A stretch of 64,000 nucleotides of DNA. Source: Phlebiopsis flavidoalba. Taxonomy: Eukaryota > Basidiomycota > Agaricomycetes > Polyporales > Phanerochaetaceae. The notes beneath the pieces were generated by a model. The model worked only from the letters and a program-made list of their open reading frames with translations. It made no database searches and was not told the origin of the DNA. A program made the position numbers and the translations under genes. Of this stretch, positions 34,648 to 46,997 are shown piece after piece. The first letter of the stretch is position 1; each line of letters opens with the position of its first letter. The DNA lies in the NCBI GenBank assembly GCA_035772785.1, contig JAOCPU010000058.1, positions 124,001-188,000 of the forward strand, written 5' to 3'.

Positions 34648-34649
34648 GG

Positions 34650-35610
34650 TGGGCGATTAATGGGAAGTCAAAGGGTACGCGGAGCCTGTTATATAAATCT
34701 CAAGGCCACTATCCAAACAGTGGCCACCTAGATAGTGAGTGTCTGGGCCACATAAGAGTATTGTCAGGGACATCCACAGGTTTTGCGTCAGCTTGCGTTG
34801 CCGGGTCAAAGCGTGCTGTATGTTCAGGCCTTTGAGGGACAAAAGAGATATCGTCGCACACGCAATGTTATCGCTGCATGCCGGCTAGCACAATACGTCT
34901 GTCTTGACAGGCATCGCGTGGTTGTCTTGAACTCGAAAAAACGTCCCCTTACTTGACCGAAATTCGATTTCGGTGCTGCGGGTGTGAGACTGTTGTGCGA
35001 GACCCCAGATATAGGTCCTAATAGTAGCTGAAGACTCTCATCAAAGTTTCTTGCAACACAGAGTACTAACCAGTCGAATGGGTAAATAAAGGCTATCTGA
35101 GCGAAGGCACCACGTACAAGTTCGGCCGCCGCATCGCGGTTGAGGAATGAATAACAATCGTGCTAGAGTTGACCCAGTTCAGCGAGCCAGAAGAAATACA
35201 AGTAATGCATCTCTTTGTCGAATGTGTCCCCTACCTTGAAGCGCATCGTGAGCCGGACTTCCTGAGTGATAGTCGTGTTCCTGAGGCTGCTTGCTCGGAA
35301 ATGTCACACTTGCCAGGGTAACGAGTCACATGACCGTGTCACGTCACATAACGCATTGTCGACTATCGTCGAACTTCAAAGTTCGGTCCATGTTGTCTAC
35401 GAATCACACAAAGCAATAGCTTCACTGTCAGAAAGGCGGCACCAGTGCTGGTCTCTGGATAGTCAGCTTTCTGTGGTCGTATTGATCCAGCTATAATCAT
35501 GTATTTGAGAAATTTTGTGGCGAGTTGCTACGCTCTCGGACATAGGCTGCCGCTGATCCGGACTTGTTTCAGCAGGCAGAGCGCCGATGACGGTAACTTG
35601 CTGCTGCCCA
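34650..35610. other. Intergenic region upstream of SFT2
   Basis: No gene is supported here. It contains GTCACATGAC at 35325-35334 and GTCACGTCAC at 35339-35348. These resemble E-box/CRE-type activator sites and lie about 275-295 bases before the SFT2 start. Whether they act is unknown. Confidence 0.35.
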
Positions 35611-35619
35611 TCCTCGACC

Positions 35620-36526
35620 ATGCCGGCCGCCCCTTCTGCAGAGAACAAAACTTCAGGACAAACCTTTCACAGTTTCGATGGGGCCCCGCGGAAACAACGA
35701 CGACTCACAACAAAACGAACCTCCAGCTAACCCTTTCTCTCGTTTTTACAACGCGATAGGTGGAGGGTACATACCTCTGAGGTCGAATATGAGAGGTCGA
35801 ATGAGGAGGAGGCGTACTTTGCGTTATCGAGATGGGATAGGCGAGTATTTTAATCCCTCCTGCGATATGATTCCATCTGGAAATAACATTACACGTAAGG
35901 TTACTGGGCTTTGCTGGCTGCTTGATTGGGGCGACCGTGTGCTTCTTCGTGTCGTTTATAACGCTACCAATGATCGCTCTACGACCCGCCAAATTTGCGC
36001 TCTCGTTCAGGCAAGTGCATATATTGGAACCAGACCCTTGAGTCTAATCATCAAGTCCCACAGCCTGGGAAGCCTGCTAGTCATGTTTGGGTGCGCAGCC
36101 AATCATACGCATCTCGATACACTCCTTACCTTGTCTTCGTGCAGAGATTCTCTGTCCTTATAGGGCCATTGAACCACGTCAAACACCTCGTTTCAAAAGA
36201 ACGACTGCCCTTCTCTGCAGCATATATATCAAGTCTAGCACTCACACTGTATTTCTCTCTTGGTGTAAGCCTGCATTACTCGCTCTCATCGGCATTTGCT
36301 GATCTCAGCAATGTAATTAGGCGCACTCATACTTCGGTTCCTTGATATGCGCAATAGTTCAAGTGAATTTTACTCTATTCGTTGCTAACCTATCGAAACT
36401 AATATGATTGCTCAGGTTGTTGCTCTGGTCTCATACGTTCTTGCTTACTTCCCCGGTGGAGTACAAACGCTCCGTTTTGGCTCACAAATGGCCCTCCGCG
36501 GGGCAGGCAGCCTCCTCCCATTCTAA
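35620..36526 (+). CDS. SFT2: SFT2-family vesicle transport protein
   Basis: SFT2 proteins are small four-helix membrane proteins of the Golgi that help fusion of endosome- or ER-derived vesicles. Exons are 35620-35840, 35900-36010, 36064-36090, 36147-36264, 36321-36362 and 36416-36526. The cytosolic N-terminus carries NFRTNLSQFRW, PFSRFYNAIGGGYIPLR and SNEEEAYFALSRWDR. The membrane part reads LLGFAGCLIGATVCFFVSF, GPLNHVKHLVSKERLPFSAA and VVALVSYVLAYFPGGVQTLR. The end, MALRGAGSLLPF, is the family C-terminus. Introns 1 and 2 start with GC (GCGAGT, GCAAGT) rather than GT; introns 3-5 are GT-AG. From exon 2 on the frame is perfect. Exon 1 needs about three added bases to stay in frame (one at a C run near 35684), most simply assembly errors. 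The start ATG 35620 gives MPAAPSAE; ATG 35678 would be the alternative. Confidence 0.88.
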
Positions 36527-36764
36527 CTGTCACATCGCTTACCGGACTGCTCGTCTCGGGCCTCCAAACTTGTAAACTTATAACCCTTTTGCTCCGCCAA
36601 TTATTGCTGTATCACTACGCTTCGCATTCTGGAAACACGCTCAAATATCCACATCCCGAAGCTTTATACACGCGTGAATGAAATACTGATACATCGATGC
36701 ATATTAACAAGCGTTCATGGTACGTTACTCGGACTCTCCAGGCGCACGGCGACGCACGGCGCGC

Positions 36765-39700
36765 TCACCGTTCGGGACTCTGGTCACTGTCGGACTCAGG
36801 CGGGTCGTGCAGCCCCGCCACATCCTTAAGGCGCCGCACCATGATGTCCACGTATTTTTCGTGCTGCGTCCAACCGAGGCCACCGGTTTCCTTGGCCTGT
36901 GCGCTGTGTGTTAGCACCCGTGTCAGGAGATCGATAAAAGAGACGTACGAGGACGCCGAGCCGGTGCACAACGGGCCCGAGGCGGCGGCTTACGTCCGCG
37001 CAGAAGGACTGCGCGTCGAAGGTGGACGCGACGCGCATTGAGGCGCCAAAGGTCGCCATACCGGACATGGTCGACGCGCCGCCCTCGGAGGCGTAGACCG
37101 CGAGATGCCGCCAGACAAGTAGGAGGAGCATCTCCAGGGATTCTGGGGGACAGGTCAGTGGCGGCGCGCGATTAGAAGAGAAGGAGACATACGGAAGAGC
37201 GTCTGTGCGCGTGCGCGTGCGGCGCTCTGCCATTTTGTGAGCTCGTTCTCGACGAGAGCCTGCCGTTGTGCGGTGTTGAGGTTTTCGTACTTGATGGTGT
37301 CGGGTACGTCGAGCATCTATTAGACGGGTGAGGACATGATGAAGAGCACCGGAAGAAAAGACGTGCCTCTGGAACGTTCGCAAGCGCATGGTCTCGCGAC
37401 GAAAGCTCAGCTGAGCAGGTCCAACGAAGTGCTTCAATGTCTGCGCAAGGTCGTCATGGACAAAGTTGAGAGCTTCGATGACGTCACCGAGCGACGGGGG
37501 ACCGTAGCTAGAACGTGGGTAAGTATCACGAGTGAGAGAAAGCTACGAGCGCAGTGTAGTCACCGAGAAAACGATTTGAGGCCTCGTCCTGTCTTGATGT
37601 CCCGATGACTGGTGAAAATACAGGCGTGAAGTCATGTTCTATATTAATTATCAGATTCAGGCCTGTTTCAGATAGAAGGTAAGACCTACCAGTAAAGTCG
37701 CTGGCGGTACCCAAGTATGCGAGCAGGGTCTTGCGGAGATACATCTCCTGGTTATGGACCTTGACCTTGAACTTGCTCCGGCCGTACGCTGGCGCCGCAG
37801 AGTCGCGTCAGACGCTTCCTCGTCAGTGACTGGCTGGATACTCTCTGTCCATTGTCTGCTTCCGAGCGTCCGAGCCGCAAGGCTCATGATTGCTGAGTGG
37901 ATTGCCGCCAAAGCCACTCGTCGATACCTATGCCCTTGTTGATGAGACGAGTATCAATCCATGAAGACCAGTGCGACATACCAAGTCAGTTTTGGGTATT
38001 GATGGCAAGACGCTCGCGCTCAGGGCCACAAGTAAACGCATTTCTTCTAGTACAGAGAGAGATAGCTCGTCGACTTCGTTCTTGAGCAAGAGAATAGCAG
38101 TATCCCTGTGGCTGCGAAGGAACTCGGTACCCTGTGTATCCGCCAAGTCAGTAGACATGTTCGCGCGACGACGATCGAGCATACCTGAGCGACAGCAGTC
38201 GAGTGTTTCGGTCCGACTGTGGCCAATACAGCGGTCACGACCTGCAACGCAGGGATCAAGAGTTGGTGGTACCGCTGGATCGCCGACGGGAGGAAGTTAT
38301 CGCGATCTATGTGAGGATTAGCGAAACCGAACAATTGGGCGCGGAACTGCTTCGTACCAAGGAACGCCTGATCTGCTTCGGGTCGCGCATCCAAGAAGTC
38401 GCAATCGGCCAAGATAGAGAGCAGTCGGGTCTCAAGCAGCCGCTCTGCCCCGGACCGAGTCTGTGCCATCCGAACAAGCAATGACATTCGTGCTTCGTAG
38501 ACGTATAGCGGGTTGAGCTCATCTAAGATTTCGCGGTCAGTTGGCTTACGATCGTAAAAAAACGTGTTGGAAACCCACCAGGGTCGGGTTTGAGGAAGCC
38601 TGCAGCTGCAAGTCCGTCTCCTTGATCCCGTGAACGAAGCCTCGCGTAAATCCAAGCCTCGACATCGCGGTGATGACAGCGTGGTTGACGTTCGAACTGC
38701 GAGAGCCGGACCAGCGAATCCAGGAGCATGAAGGCAACCGTCTTCCCAAACGTCGGTACCGTCGATAGCATCCCGCGAGACCAACGAGGTGAGACTTTCC
38801 ACGGCGGACTTCATGATACTTAAGCTGCTTGTGATGAGCGAGGATACGGGCTCCGCCTCCCCTCTTAAATCTGAATGACGGGAGACGCTGCTTGACATCT
38901 CGTCCGGACTTGACCAACTTGTATGCGAGCGAGAGAGGCTTACAGGGAGGGCAGAAGCGTCTCCGGGCGTGGTGTCGGTGATGAGGTGGACATAGTTGAC
39001 GATGGACGCATACAGGTTGCCTCGGACCAGCTCATTACGATTCGACTCCGCGCGATGCATTCCAAAAGACTTCGTAAGAGAGCAAACAGACGCTCTGCGG
39101 GCAGAACACCGCTCTCCGAGGAGTATCCGCCCGGCTGGATGAGTGATTGAACGAGCTTGTCCTCTCGAAGCTTCGTAAGAGCAGATAGTATAGCTTCCGC
39201 GAGCACGCCTGCTGTTGCGTCCGGGGTGTTTGTGGGAACGCAAGGCTGTTGGCAAGACGTGCAGGAGATCAAACAGGAGGCCTTCTCGCCGGTCTTGGGT
39301 ATGCGGTCGAAAGCACTTCGTCAACGTCATATCAAGCAGACGACGCCACGACTCGTAGCAACCCGCATTTGCGTGCAACACTTTCCGGCGATGATTCTCG
39401 ATTGCACAACTTTCCAAGATATACGCCATCTCCGTGGTGACTTGTTGTAGGTTGGCTTGGGTGAGGATCCGACCCTGCGCATGAAGTGTTCGCCTTGCTG
39501 TGGTCAGAAGAGCAATGAGAGCAGTGCGATCGACAACTTCGCATCCAGAAGAATCTACTTGCAAACATGCTCCAAGGTTGAGGTGGCCGAAGAACTCGAG
39601 ATCCATTGGCTGCACGGCCCAGACTATCCGACCAGTCGAAGTCCAGGGACTGAAGGAACTCGATGATAGGAATGTGCGACTGACCGACCTCATGGAACGG

Positions 39701-42700
39701 CCTGAAGATTTCTTCTTCCCAGTTCGCCTCGATGCCAGCAAGGTCTTGGTCTTCATTGCCGTAGAGTAGCTCCAGAAGCTCCAGAGCAGCCTTGAGATGA
39801 CCTTTGTTCGTCAAAACGTGCAATCGAGGGCGACCAAGTCGAATATAATCGACCGCACGCGCAAGAACGAGACCAGCGCGGGTACGGTGGAGATGACACG
39901 CGATGCATCGTTGTACTGCATTTCGATGTACGGTTCTTGGATAGTCTGAGGCGCCCGGAACGGAAGCGCTGCAAGGGTGACGTGCAAAGAAGTCTTCACG
40001 AGAGCGCAGGTAACGCATGCTGAAGTCCGAAGTCCTGGGGGGGTGCTTGCAGAGCTGATACAGACGGACGAGGGATAGCATCGCTCAGCGAATGCGGGCA
40101 GGGTCGTCAACAAAGCCTGGCTTGCGGACCGACCAGCCCTCGGACCTTTACCCTTGGTCTTCAGGCGAGGTACCCCCAAAGTTGACGATGTCGAGTAGAG
40201 AGTGGATGCTTACGCGACGCGCGCCGAGGGCATTTGGGTCTTGAATTTGATCATCCGCAGCGGCCTTGCCGAACAAGAGGAAGTGCGCGATGTTGGGGTA
40301 AGGCCTGTCCCAGGACGCGTGTTCTGGATGAAGAAGTCCACGACGGCGAGACGGAGCGCCTGCGTTAGGGCGTCCATGGGTTCCCTCCAGGTGCTGGTGC
40401 ACCTGCCCCAGTCTTCTCGTCCGCGGTCGTTTCGGCCTCCTCGACTTCAATGGGGCGAGTCTTGAGTCCAGAATGTTGCGGAACCCATCCAAAGATGCGG
40501 ATGGAGTCGCCTGCTGCGATCGATAATCACTGCAAGCTGGGAGACGGTGGTTGGGGTGGATAGGGCGGTAAGGATCTTCACCGAGAGGAGGGTGAGTTCG
40601 GGGTATGCAGGATACGAGACGTAGGCAGCCGATAGCGGGCACATGTTCCGGAGTAAACATCAGCGCCTGGTCGAGCTGTTGATGAAGTATGAAACTGGAT
40701 GTACAGGGCCGAAAAAAGAGTACTGTCTTCAACACTTGAGAGGAGCGGGATGAACACGTCCAAGAAGATATCCTGAATCTCGAGCACTCGATGGACAACA
40801 CGGAGGACGCGAGTGATGGTGTGTCGGAAAAAGGGTTCCTCGTCCGCGAGGCCATTGTCGAAACCCATTCAGGCCGTCCACAATATACGAGGAGGACATT
40901 GTTATGGAGAGTCGAATGTGTCAAAATTCGCTTCATGAGCGCCGTCGTAACCGGGGTGAACTGCGAGTTGCATAAGCAGCTCACCCTTCGTGCTGAGGTC
41001 GTCGGAACCGGAAAACAAGGGACTCCAGGTCAAACGCGGCGGACGGGCAGCGCTCAACGAAGAGCAGAGACAAAGGTCGTTCATCTTCCAACGGTCGGTT
41101 GGGTCGAAGGTACTCGCGCTGTGATATCCGCGAGAAAACATTGTCGATGACAAACGCAACGTACGGTGCCGATTCCTGGGGAACGATATGGCTGACCAAG
41201 CGATTCGGGGATGTGTGTTCAGCGGCTCAGAGTCAGTTATGCGGTCATGTGTGCAGCGATGCTCTTCGGTGTGTGGATGAGCGTGGCGAGCAGTTTGAGG
41301 AATGGGATGGTTTCGGGGTACAACTTATGTACAGATTCAATCTCTTCGAGCTCCATTTTTCGATGCCCTCTGACGGAAGACAGTGTTGCACCCGTTGTGC
41401 CAGGAGGGACGCGAATGTTGATGAGCTCCAGTCGCTCCATAAGTGTCCAGTAATGGATCGACATATCTCGATACCAGGTGTACCACCACCAGGCAGGCAG
41501 AAGCACCGATAATGTATCCAGCAATGCCCCTTCAACTCCAATGGAATGCTCAGAGGTATGAGTGAGACGAGGGTGGGGATTGCCCTAAACCGCGCGTGGC
41601 CGCTGATCGTTATGCGCACAGCGACTGAATGAGAGACGACTGTAGCCAGAAAGCCGGAGGAACGACTGAGCCAGGAGAACATCTTGTTGCCCGTGAGCGT
41701 CAATTGCTGTTGTTGCCGCTGAGCTTGCGCCGCATGCGCCATCCCCATCTGTGCACCGACCTGACGGCAGGCTGAGCCGGCCGCGGCGTGGCTCCTGCGG
41801 TCGCGCCCACTGATCAAGAAGGCCAAATATATCGCAGTCCATGACACTGCCGGACCCGAAGAGGTGGCCGAGGGTAGAGTAGAGGCTGAAGCGAAATCTG
41901 CTGCCTCCCCTGACCAGGAAGTTGTACGCCAGTTCGCTGCAGTTTTGGCCCTTCGAGAGGCCTGCCAAACATGTCGTACAACGCCAATGAGCATGTCCAC
42001 GTCCCGGATTGCGTAGACCAGACGGTCCCCACTGGAGGAAAGAAGGTAGCTTGCCAGCCGTTCTCTCAACCCCGCTCGATATAGGTTTAGCCGTTGTTCG
42101 TCGGCGAAACCGCTCCCCCAGAACTGTAAAGCCCGTTCTGCAGGCAAGGCCGAGTAAAGTAGGCCGACCAGAGCAAACAGCATAGCAATGTCGTTTCGTG
42201 GAGAGGTTTGGGTAGAGGATTCGGGCATTGGAGGATGTGATGGGTGGCGGTTCTGCCCAAGGTTGGAGCGGAACATTCGTGTTTCGGTCGGTTCGTTGAT
42301 TTGCAAGCAAAAATGTCCTCTTGCCGCTGCTTGATCTTTCGCAGTTCAGACGACGCCATCTAATGCGTGATCAACCCTCGGACGAGGTAGTCGAAGGACT
42401 CGAGAATGACAGGCTTGAAGTCGTCAGGGGGGAGTTCGAGCATAGCTTCGGGTTCGGCCTTGGATAGCACCGCGCCGGCAAAGGATGATGGGGGGGAAGT
42501 GCCTTGTTTTCGTTGAAGCGTAGCCCACAATACGCGCAAGGTACGTGAAGCAATCTCCCTGGACCGCATTCCATACTTGATTCTCGAGCTCCTCCGTCTT
42601 GAAGCCTGACTTGTCTTCCAACAAAGGATCGCGATGTCGCGTCTCCGCCATGAACAGAGTCCATTTGAGGAGTAGAGTGGCTCTTAGTCCAGACTCTCTC

Positions 42701-43717
42701 CATTCGGGGCTGGTCACGAGCTTTTGCTTGAGGGCCACAACTAGGTTCGTGTCCAGGGCGAGCTTTTGTCGCTCCTGAGAAACCAGTGGAAGCTGGGTCG
42801 ACAACGTTGAAACAAGCCAGCGCTGCGGGAAGGAAGTAGTAGACCATTGGATGGTGAGGGTTTTTCCCAAGCCACTCGACTATGAGCAAGAGCTCAGTCG
42901 CCTGCACGCGGCCCATACGCGCAATCAAGAACAGGACAGTCGCCAGGGTTCGCCGTTCGTATTTCAGAGACTCATATCTTGCGGTAAGAACATCGTTGTC
43001 CAAGTTGTCCGCCTGATATCTTTAGTTAAGTGGACGTACAAAGTGCAAAGTGCAACTCACCTTGCGCTAATGGTGCATTCGTGTTGCTCTTTGCGTTCAG
43101 CCGCGCGGCATACACCTTCGCAATCGTGTCACCTAGCCTTTCGATCTCCTTGAAAAGCCTCTGGGGCAGGCCCCTTCCTGCTTCGATGAGATTCTGTCTC
43201 GCGAAACAGCTCCAACTGCCTGAATAGCTCGGGCGAACTTGGGTCGAACGCCACTTCCGCCGCCTCGAAGATGTAACGAAGACAGTCTGCCAGGTGTCGT
43301 CTTCTTTCGTGAAATTCAAGGAGTGTTGCTTCGATGAGTTGATCCTGGGAGATATTTGGATTGCTGGCCATCGTCTCCTGTAATAGACCAGCGACATAAC
43401 GTTCCGACACGTCCAGCTGTTGCGAAATGAAGACCACTTGACGCGCGAAGTCCGAGTTGACTGCAATCGACCTGCCATTGACAGAGACACGACCTAATAC
43501 GCGTAAATTGAAGGAGACAGAGGAATAACACGCGAAATTACTCACCGTTCTCGACCTCGCGTTGTTCCTCTTGGCTGCGAGGGCCAATGTCGTACAAGTT
43601 TATGAGGTGGCCCCTGTGCAGCATGAGCTGCTCGAAGAATTGCTGATGGTCATCTTGCGAGTCGGGGGCATTGAGATTTGAAAGGAGACTGGCTCTCAGA
43701 CGAGAGGTAGAAGCCAT
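36765..43717 (-). CDS. NUP192: Nucleoporin Nup192/Nup205 (inner ring of the nuclear pore)
   Basis: This is the large alpha-solenoid scaffold of the pore inner ring, which in other fungi binds Nic96 and Nup53. The start at 43717 reads MASTSRLRASLLSNLNAPD. Exon 1 ends at 43546 before GTGAGT and exon 2 starts at 43493. Clear landmarks are QQLDVSERYVAGLLQETMAS and LLEFHERRRHLADCLRYIFE (43.3-43.4 kb), RYESLKYERRTLATVLFLIA (42.9 kb), ESGLRATLLLKWTLFMAETR (42.65 kb), SSELRKIKQRQEDIFA (42.3 kb), MLFALVGLLYSALPAERALQ (42.15 kb) and AYNFLVRGGSRFRFSLYSTL (41.9 kb). Weaker solenoid sequence continues to the acidic tail ESDSDQSPER at 36765. The span with introns fits a product near 2000 residues. Frame breaks occur at A runs 43204-43206, 42810-42812 and 41967-41969, each consistent with one extra base, and near 42309-42313. 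As the protein is essential and single copy, I treat these as indel errors. Confidence 0.88.
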
Positions 43718-44819
43718 CCCCGGACTCGGATGGAGGTTTGGGTTAAAGGTATCGGCGTCTACGTCGATGATTGGCCCAGTTAAGTTGACGCGCCAGTCTT
43801 CTGCTGCCTTCTGTTACCCTCCATCTCGCCTCCACTCGCTGGTTGAGTAACTGTCTCTAGATAACGGATTCAAATTCAGATTTTCAGGGAACCAGAAATT
43901 TGCTTCAAGGATGTGAACTCATAGTAGCCGACAATCGATTTCGTTGACCATAGCTGCAGGAATTTCCTCTACCGCAAGGACTATTATTGGTAACTCGAAA
44001 ACGTCCTCCACATTGTCTTGCCAGCTCATACCACGCAGGTTCTTCTGTCGCTATAGCTCGACATCTTACAACATCTGTGCGAATGCGCCACTCAGGAATC
44101 CGTCCATTCGCTAGGCGGTTGCTCGCGTACACCCCAACACAAACATGACATAAAAGTATAGCGAACGGAAAATTTTGCACTATCTTGTACGGGTACCGAT
44201 ATGCAGCTATCAAATGCCTAGCCCTTCGCTGCAACCTGCTATGCTCTCGCAATGTCCTGAACGCTGTCTTCACGTGTCACCAGTACGTTCCATCACCGAA
44301 GACTTGTGCTGGGCGCACCATACACCCTTCACTTTCATACAACATTCTTGAGCTGATTTTTCGGGTACAGCAAGTATAGCAATAGAAATTATCTTCAACA
44401 TGCGCTCATCTTCAATTGATTGCTGATATCAAGACATTATTCAGAAGTCTACCGTGTTTTAGTGGACACCTCTTCGCTACCACCAAAACGTCTTCGGAAC
44501 GACCGCGTCTTTCGAGGACGCGTGGAATGCGAGTTCAAGGGCGGAAATTTTGATATACAGTGATTATGTGAGTACGACGGTATCTATCTCGATCTATGAC
44601 CACCGGTCATGTGAACGGGTTCACAAGTGTAGCAGGATTGGGAGGTTCATGCTCTCGCCAACGTCCCCACGAGCAGAAGCTTTAACCCAGCAGGTCCATG
44701 CACGATTAGTTTATCGTCCGTCTATAATACGGGTGTTCATGATCTTTCTACAACTATCAACCGGATTGTGGCCACACAAGATGCGACGCCACAAGCCATC
44801 ACTGGCCACTTGCCAAATG
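43718..44819. other. Intergenic region between NUP192 and the 44.9 kb gene
   Basis: It holds the shared 5' flanks of two diverging genes. A - strand frame at 43905-44273 (with NRLANGRIPEWRIRTDVVR) is open for 122 residues but shows no motif and lacks a convincing context. I do not call it a gene. Confidence 0.4.
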
Positions 44820-44827
44820 TATAAATA
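44820..44827 (+). promoter_or_regulatory. TATA box (TATAAATA)
   Basis: TATAAATA lies 48 bases before the ATG at 44875, with a pyrimidine- and CCACAACC-rich leader between. This is a clear core promoter geometry, expected for strongly or inducibly expressed fungal genes. Confidence 0.6.
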
Positions 44828-44874
44828 CTCTCCTTGGACGAGGTCCACACACGTTTTCCCCAGCCACAACCATT

Positions 44875-45639
44875 ATGTCTCGCTCCTACCATAACATGGG
44901 ATTTTCATCCACCCATACCGATTGGGAAGCCTTGGAAAAATCACTCAGCACAGTGACAAGGCCACAGCGGATGCTCAAGGTCGTTCAAGACAGAAAGATA
45001 CGCATCTTGCCACATCTCCTAGGAGACAAAAACACAACCCCGCCCACCTTCGAGGCACATACACAAGCACATAGCGGCATCTACGCCACCCACCAGCAGC
45101 CTCCGCTACCTATCAGCCGTCCTCAACTCCCGGGTCAACCTCTAAGCTTCGGTCACCCAGCATATATATTGTCTTCGCCGTCTGGATTCCCAACCCCCTT
45201 CGAGTCTCCTAATCTCACCGTCTCGCACTCTGCAGACTCTTCTCGGAAATGGCTTAACATCCAATCCATCTCGACGGCTTCCGCACAAGCATACCGTAGC
45301 ACTCACACATCTCCTCAGCACTCTTCGAGAGCCATAGGCCACAGTCGACTTCCAGAACTATTGGCCGCTGGACATCCCACTGTCTCTCTTTCCTCTCCTC
45401 TTCCGGACTTACGCCGCGTCCGGGCCCCTAAGAGCGGAACCACCAGACAGGCTGCTTCTGCGGTTTCTACACACAGATTGCAGAGTAGGAACTATATGCC
45501 CCCCAACAATATTTCTCCAAGAGCCGTCATCCCGCCTCTACCTTCGGGGGAGCTTCCGGGCTCTGGCTTCTCATACCTGACCGCGAAATATCCAACTATC
45601 TCCTGCTTCTTCTTCAACTTGCCGGCTCAAGTACTGTAG
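44875..45639 (+). CDS. Ser/Pro-rich orphan protein with TATA promoter
   Basis: A 254-residue frame from the first ATG after the TATA box. The N-terminus (SSTHTDWEALEKSLSTVT) is followed by a long Ser-, Pro-, His- and Thr-rich, probably disordered stretch. Beyond the stop, other frames up to about 46250 keep protein-like readings (for example TPVWTLFISRDADYVEPVHL and HSDHTWILEDQSDVLLKDRT near 45.85-46.0 kb), including a folded-looking stretch of aromatic and charged residues. The true gene therefore probably runs to 46.1-46.3 kb through introns or frame breaks. I do not recognise a family. No signal peptide is seen. It is likely a lineage-specific cytosolic or nuclear protein. Confidence 0.5.
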   Translation: MSRSYHNMGFSSTHTDWEALEKSLSTVTRPQRMLKVVQDRKIRILPHLLGDKNTTPPTFEAHTQAHSGIYATHQQPPLPISRPQLPGQPLSFGHPAYILSSPSGFPTPFESPNLTVSHSADSSRKWLNIQSISTASAQAYRSTHTSPQHSSRAIGHSRLPELLAAGHPTVSLSSPLPDLRRVRAPKSGTTRQAASAVSTHRLQSRNYMPPNNISPRAVIPPLPSGELPGSGFSYLTAKYPTISCFFFNLPAQVL

Positions 45640-46379
45640 CTCCGGTGCCCGTCGTCTATCACGGCAGTCCACACACAGCACACCCATGGGAGCAGAAATG
45701 ACCCAGTTGTCCCTGCACTGCCAGCTACGTTTGGGGCGCCGACGCTCCAAATGGATGGCATAAACGCCGCGGAAGTCTATTTGCCTCTGCCGAGGCTTTG
45801 TATCGCTATCTTCACCCGGCGAGGTGTGCTGGTGTTATGCGCGTGATACGCCCGTATGGACGCTCTTTATCTCCCGGGATGCGGACTACGTCGAGCCTGT
45901 ACATCTGTTCACCGTGCGACGTGGCCACAGCGATCATACGTGGATCCTGGAAGATCAGTCTGACGTATTGCTCAAGGATAGGACAGACCTGGTATGTGTC
46001 ATTGAAACCCGCCAGGCGACTCAGACATCCGCGCTATGTATCATGTCATTATGTACTGCGAGAGACAACCACAAGACAGTGACTCCAGTATGTACGACTC
46101 ACGATATAGCAAGGGTAACGCTCACTGGCTTTCCACAGGTCTGATCTCGGTCGTCCGCACACTGGGTCTGCCACACCGTCGCTCGACACTCTTTGGAACT
46201 CATGCACGATTTTCCGGGGGCGGCGCTGCAAGCTCAGCACGGAGTTGAACATCTCTGGCGCACCTTCTGGAATGCGGCGATAATTCATTACGCGGACAAG
46301 TCAAACACTCGGCAGGGCTTCCCCCGCTCGTTGTATGTTCGGAAGGACAGCGCCGCGTCTAGACTTCCAAACGAGTAAA

Positions 46380-46990
46380 AGGCCAACGGTTTATTCGACT
46401 TCATGCGTTCCCGAATCTAGCGATACGCAGAGAAACCTGCGCAACGTGCGGGAGTCCGTGCTGCCCATTGCTCGCAATGGTACCCGACCAACACAGGGAA
46501 CTTCGTTTCACTTTTCGTGATGTCATCTCTAGTATGGCGTTGTAAATTTAAGGTCCCCTAGCCTGCATCAGGCATCTATAATTGACACATGATATACTAC
46601 ACGCTCGGATAACATTGCCTTTTGGCGGCTGTATAATTAATTCTGTACGCTGATGATCCTTTACCGAATACATTTCAGAGTGACCGATTACTTTCGTATA
46701 CAATCTCGGTCTGCCCGCGAGTCTTGGCTGATTCGGCACTAAGCTTGAGGCATAGTCCCTAAAACTCGTTTAGCATTGAGTTCAGGAGCCCCTTCCATTT
46801 TTCAAAGCTCTAAATTTCACCTGCAAATTTACTACTGATTGTCCACGGGCAGCTACCAATGAATATTCATGAATGCTCAAAACTTTAAACAGCGCTCATG
46901 ACACTCAGACAATGCTGATTCCACCCTGGAGTGTGGACTGAATCACTGGAGCAGGAGTCTGGAGAATCGAGCGACGAGAATCGAGATTAA
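46380..46990. other. AT-rich intergenic stretch
   Basis: No gene is visible. A small - strand frame at 46548-46739 has no support. The sequence becomes AT-rich toward the inverted-repeat element that starts near 46998. Confidence 0.4.
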
Positions 46991-46997
46991 GGTCTGC

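Noticed and set aside
43905..44273. A 122-residue - strand frame upstream of NUP192 as a gene
   Set aside because: No motif, no promoter or intron signals, and it lies in the shared 5' region of two divergent genes.
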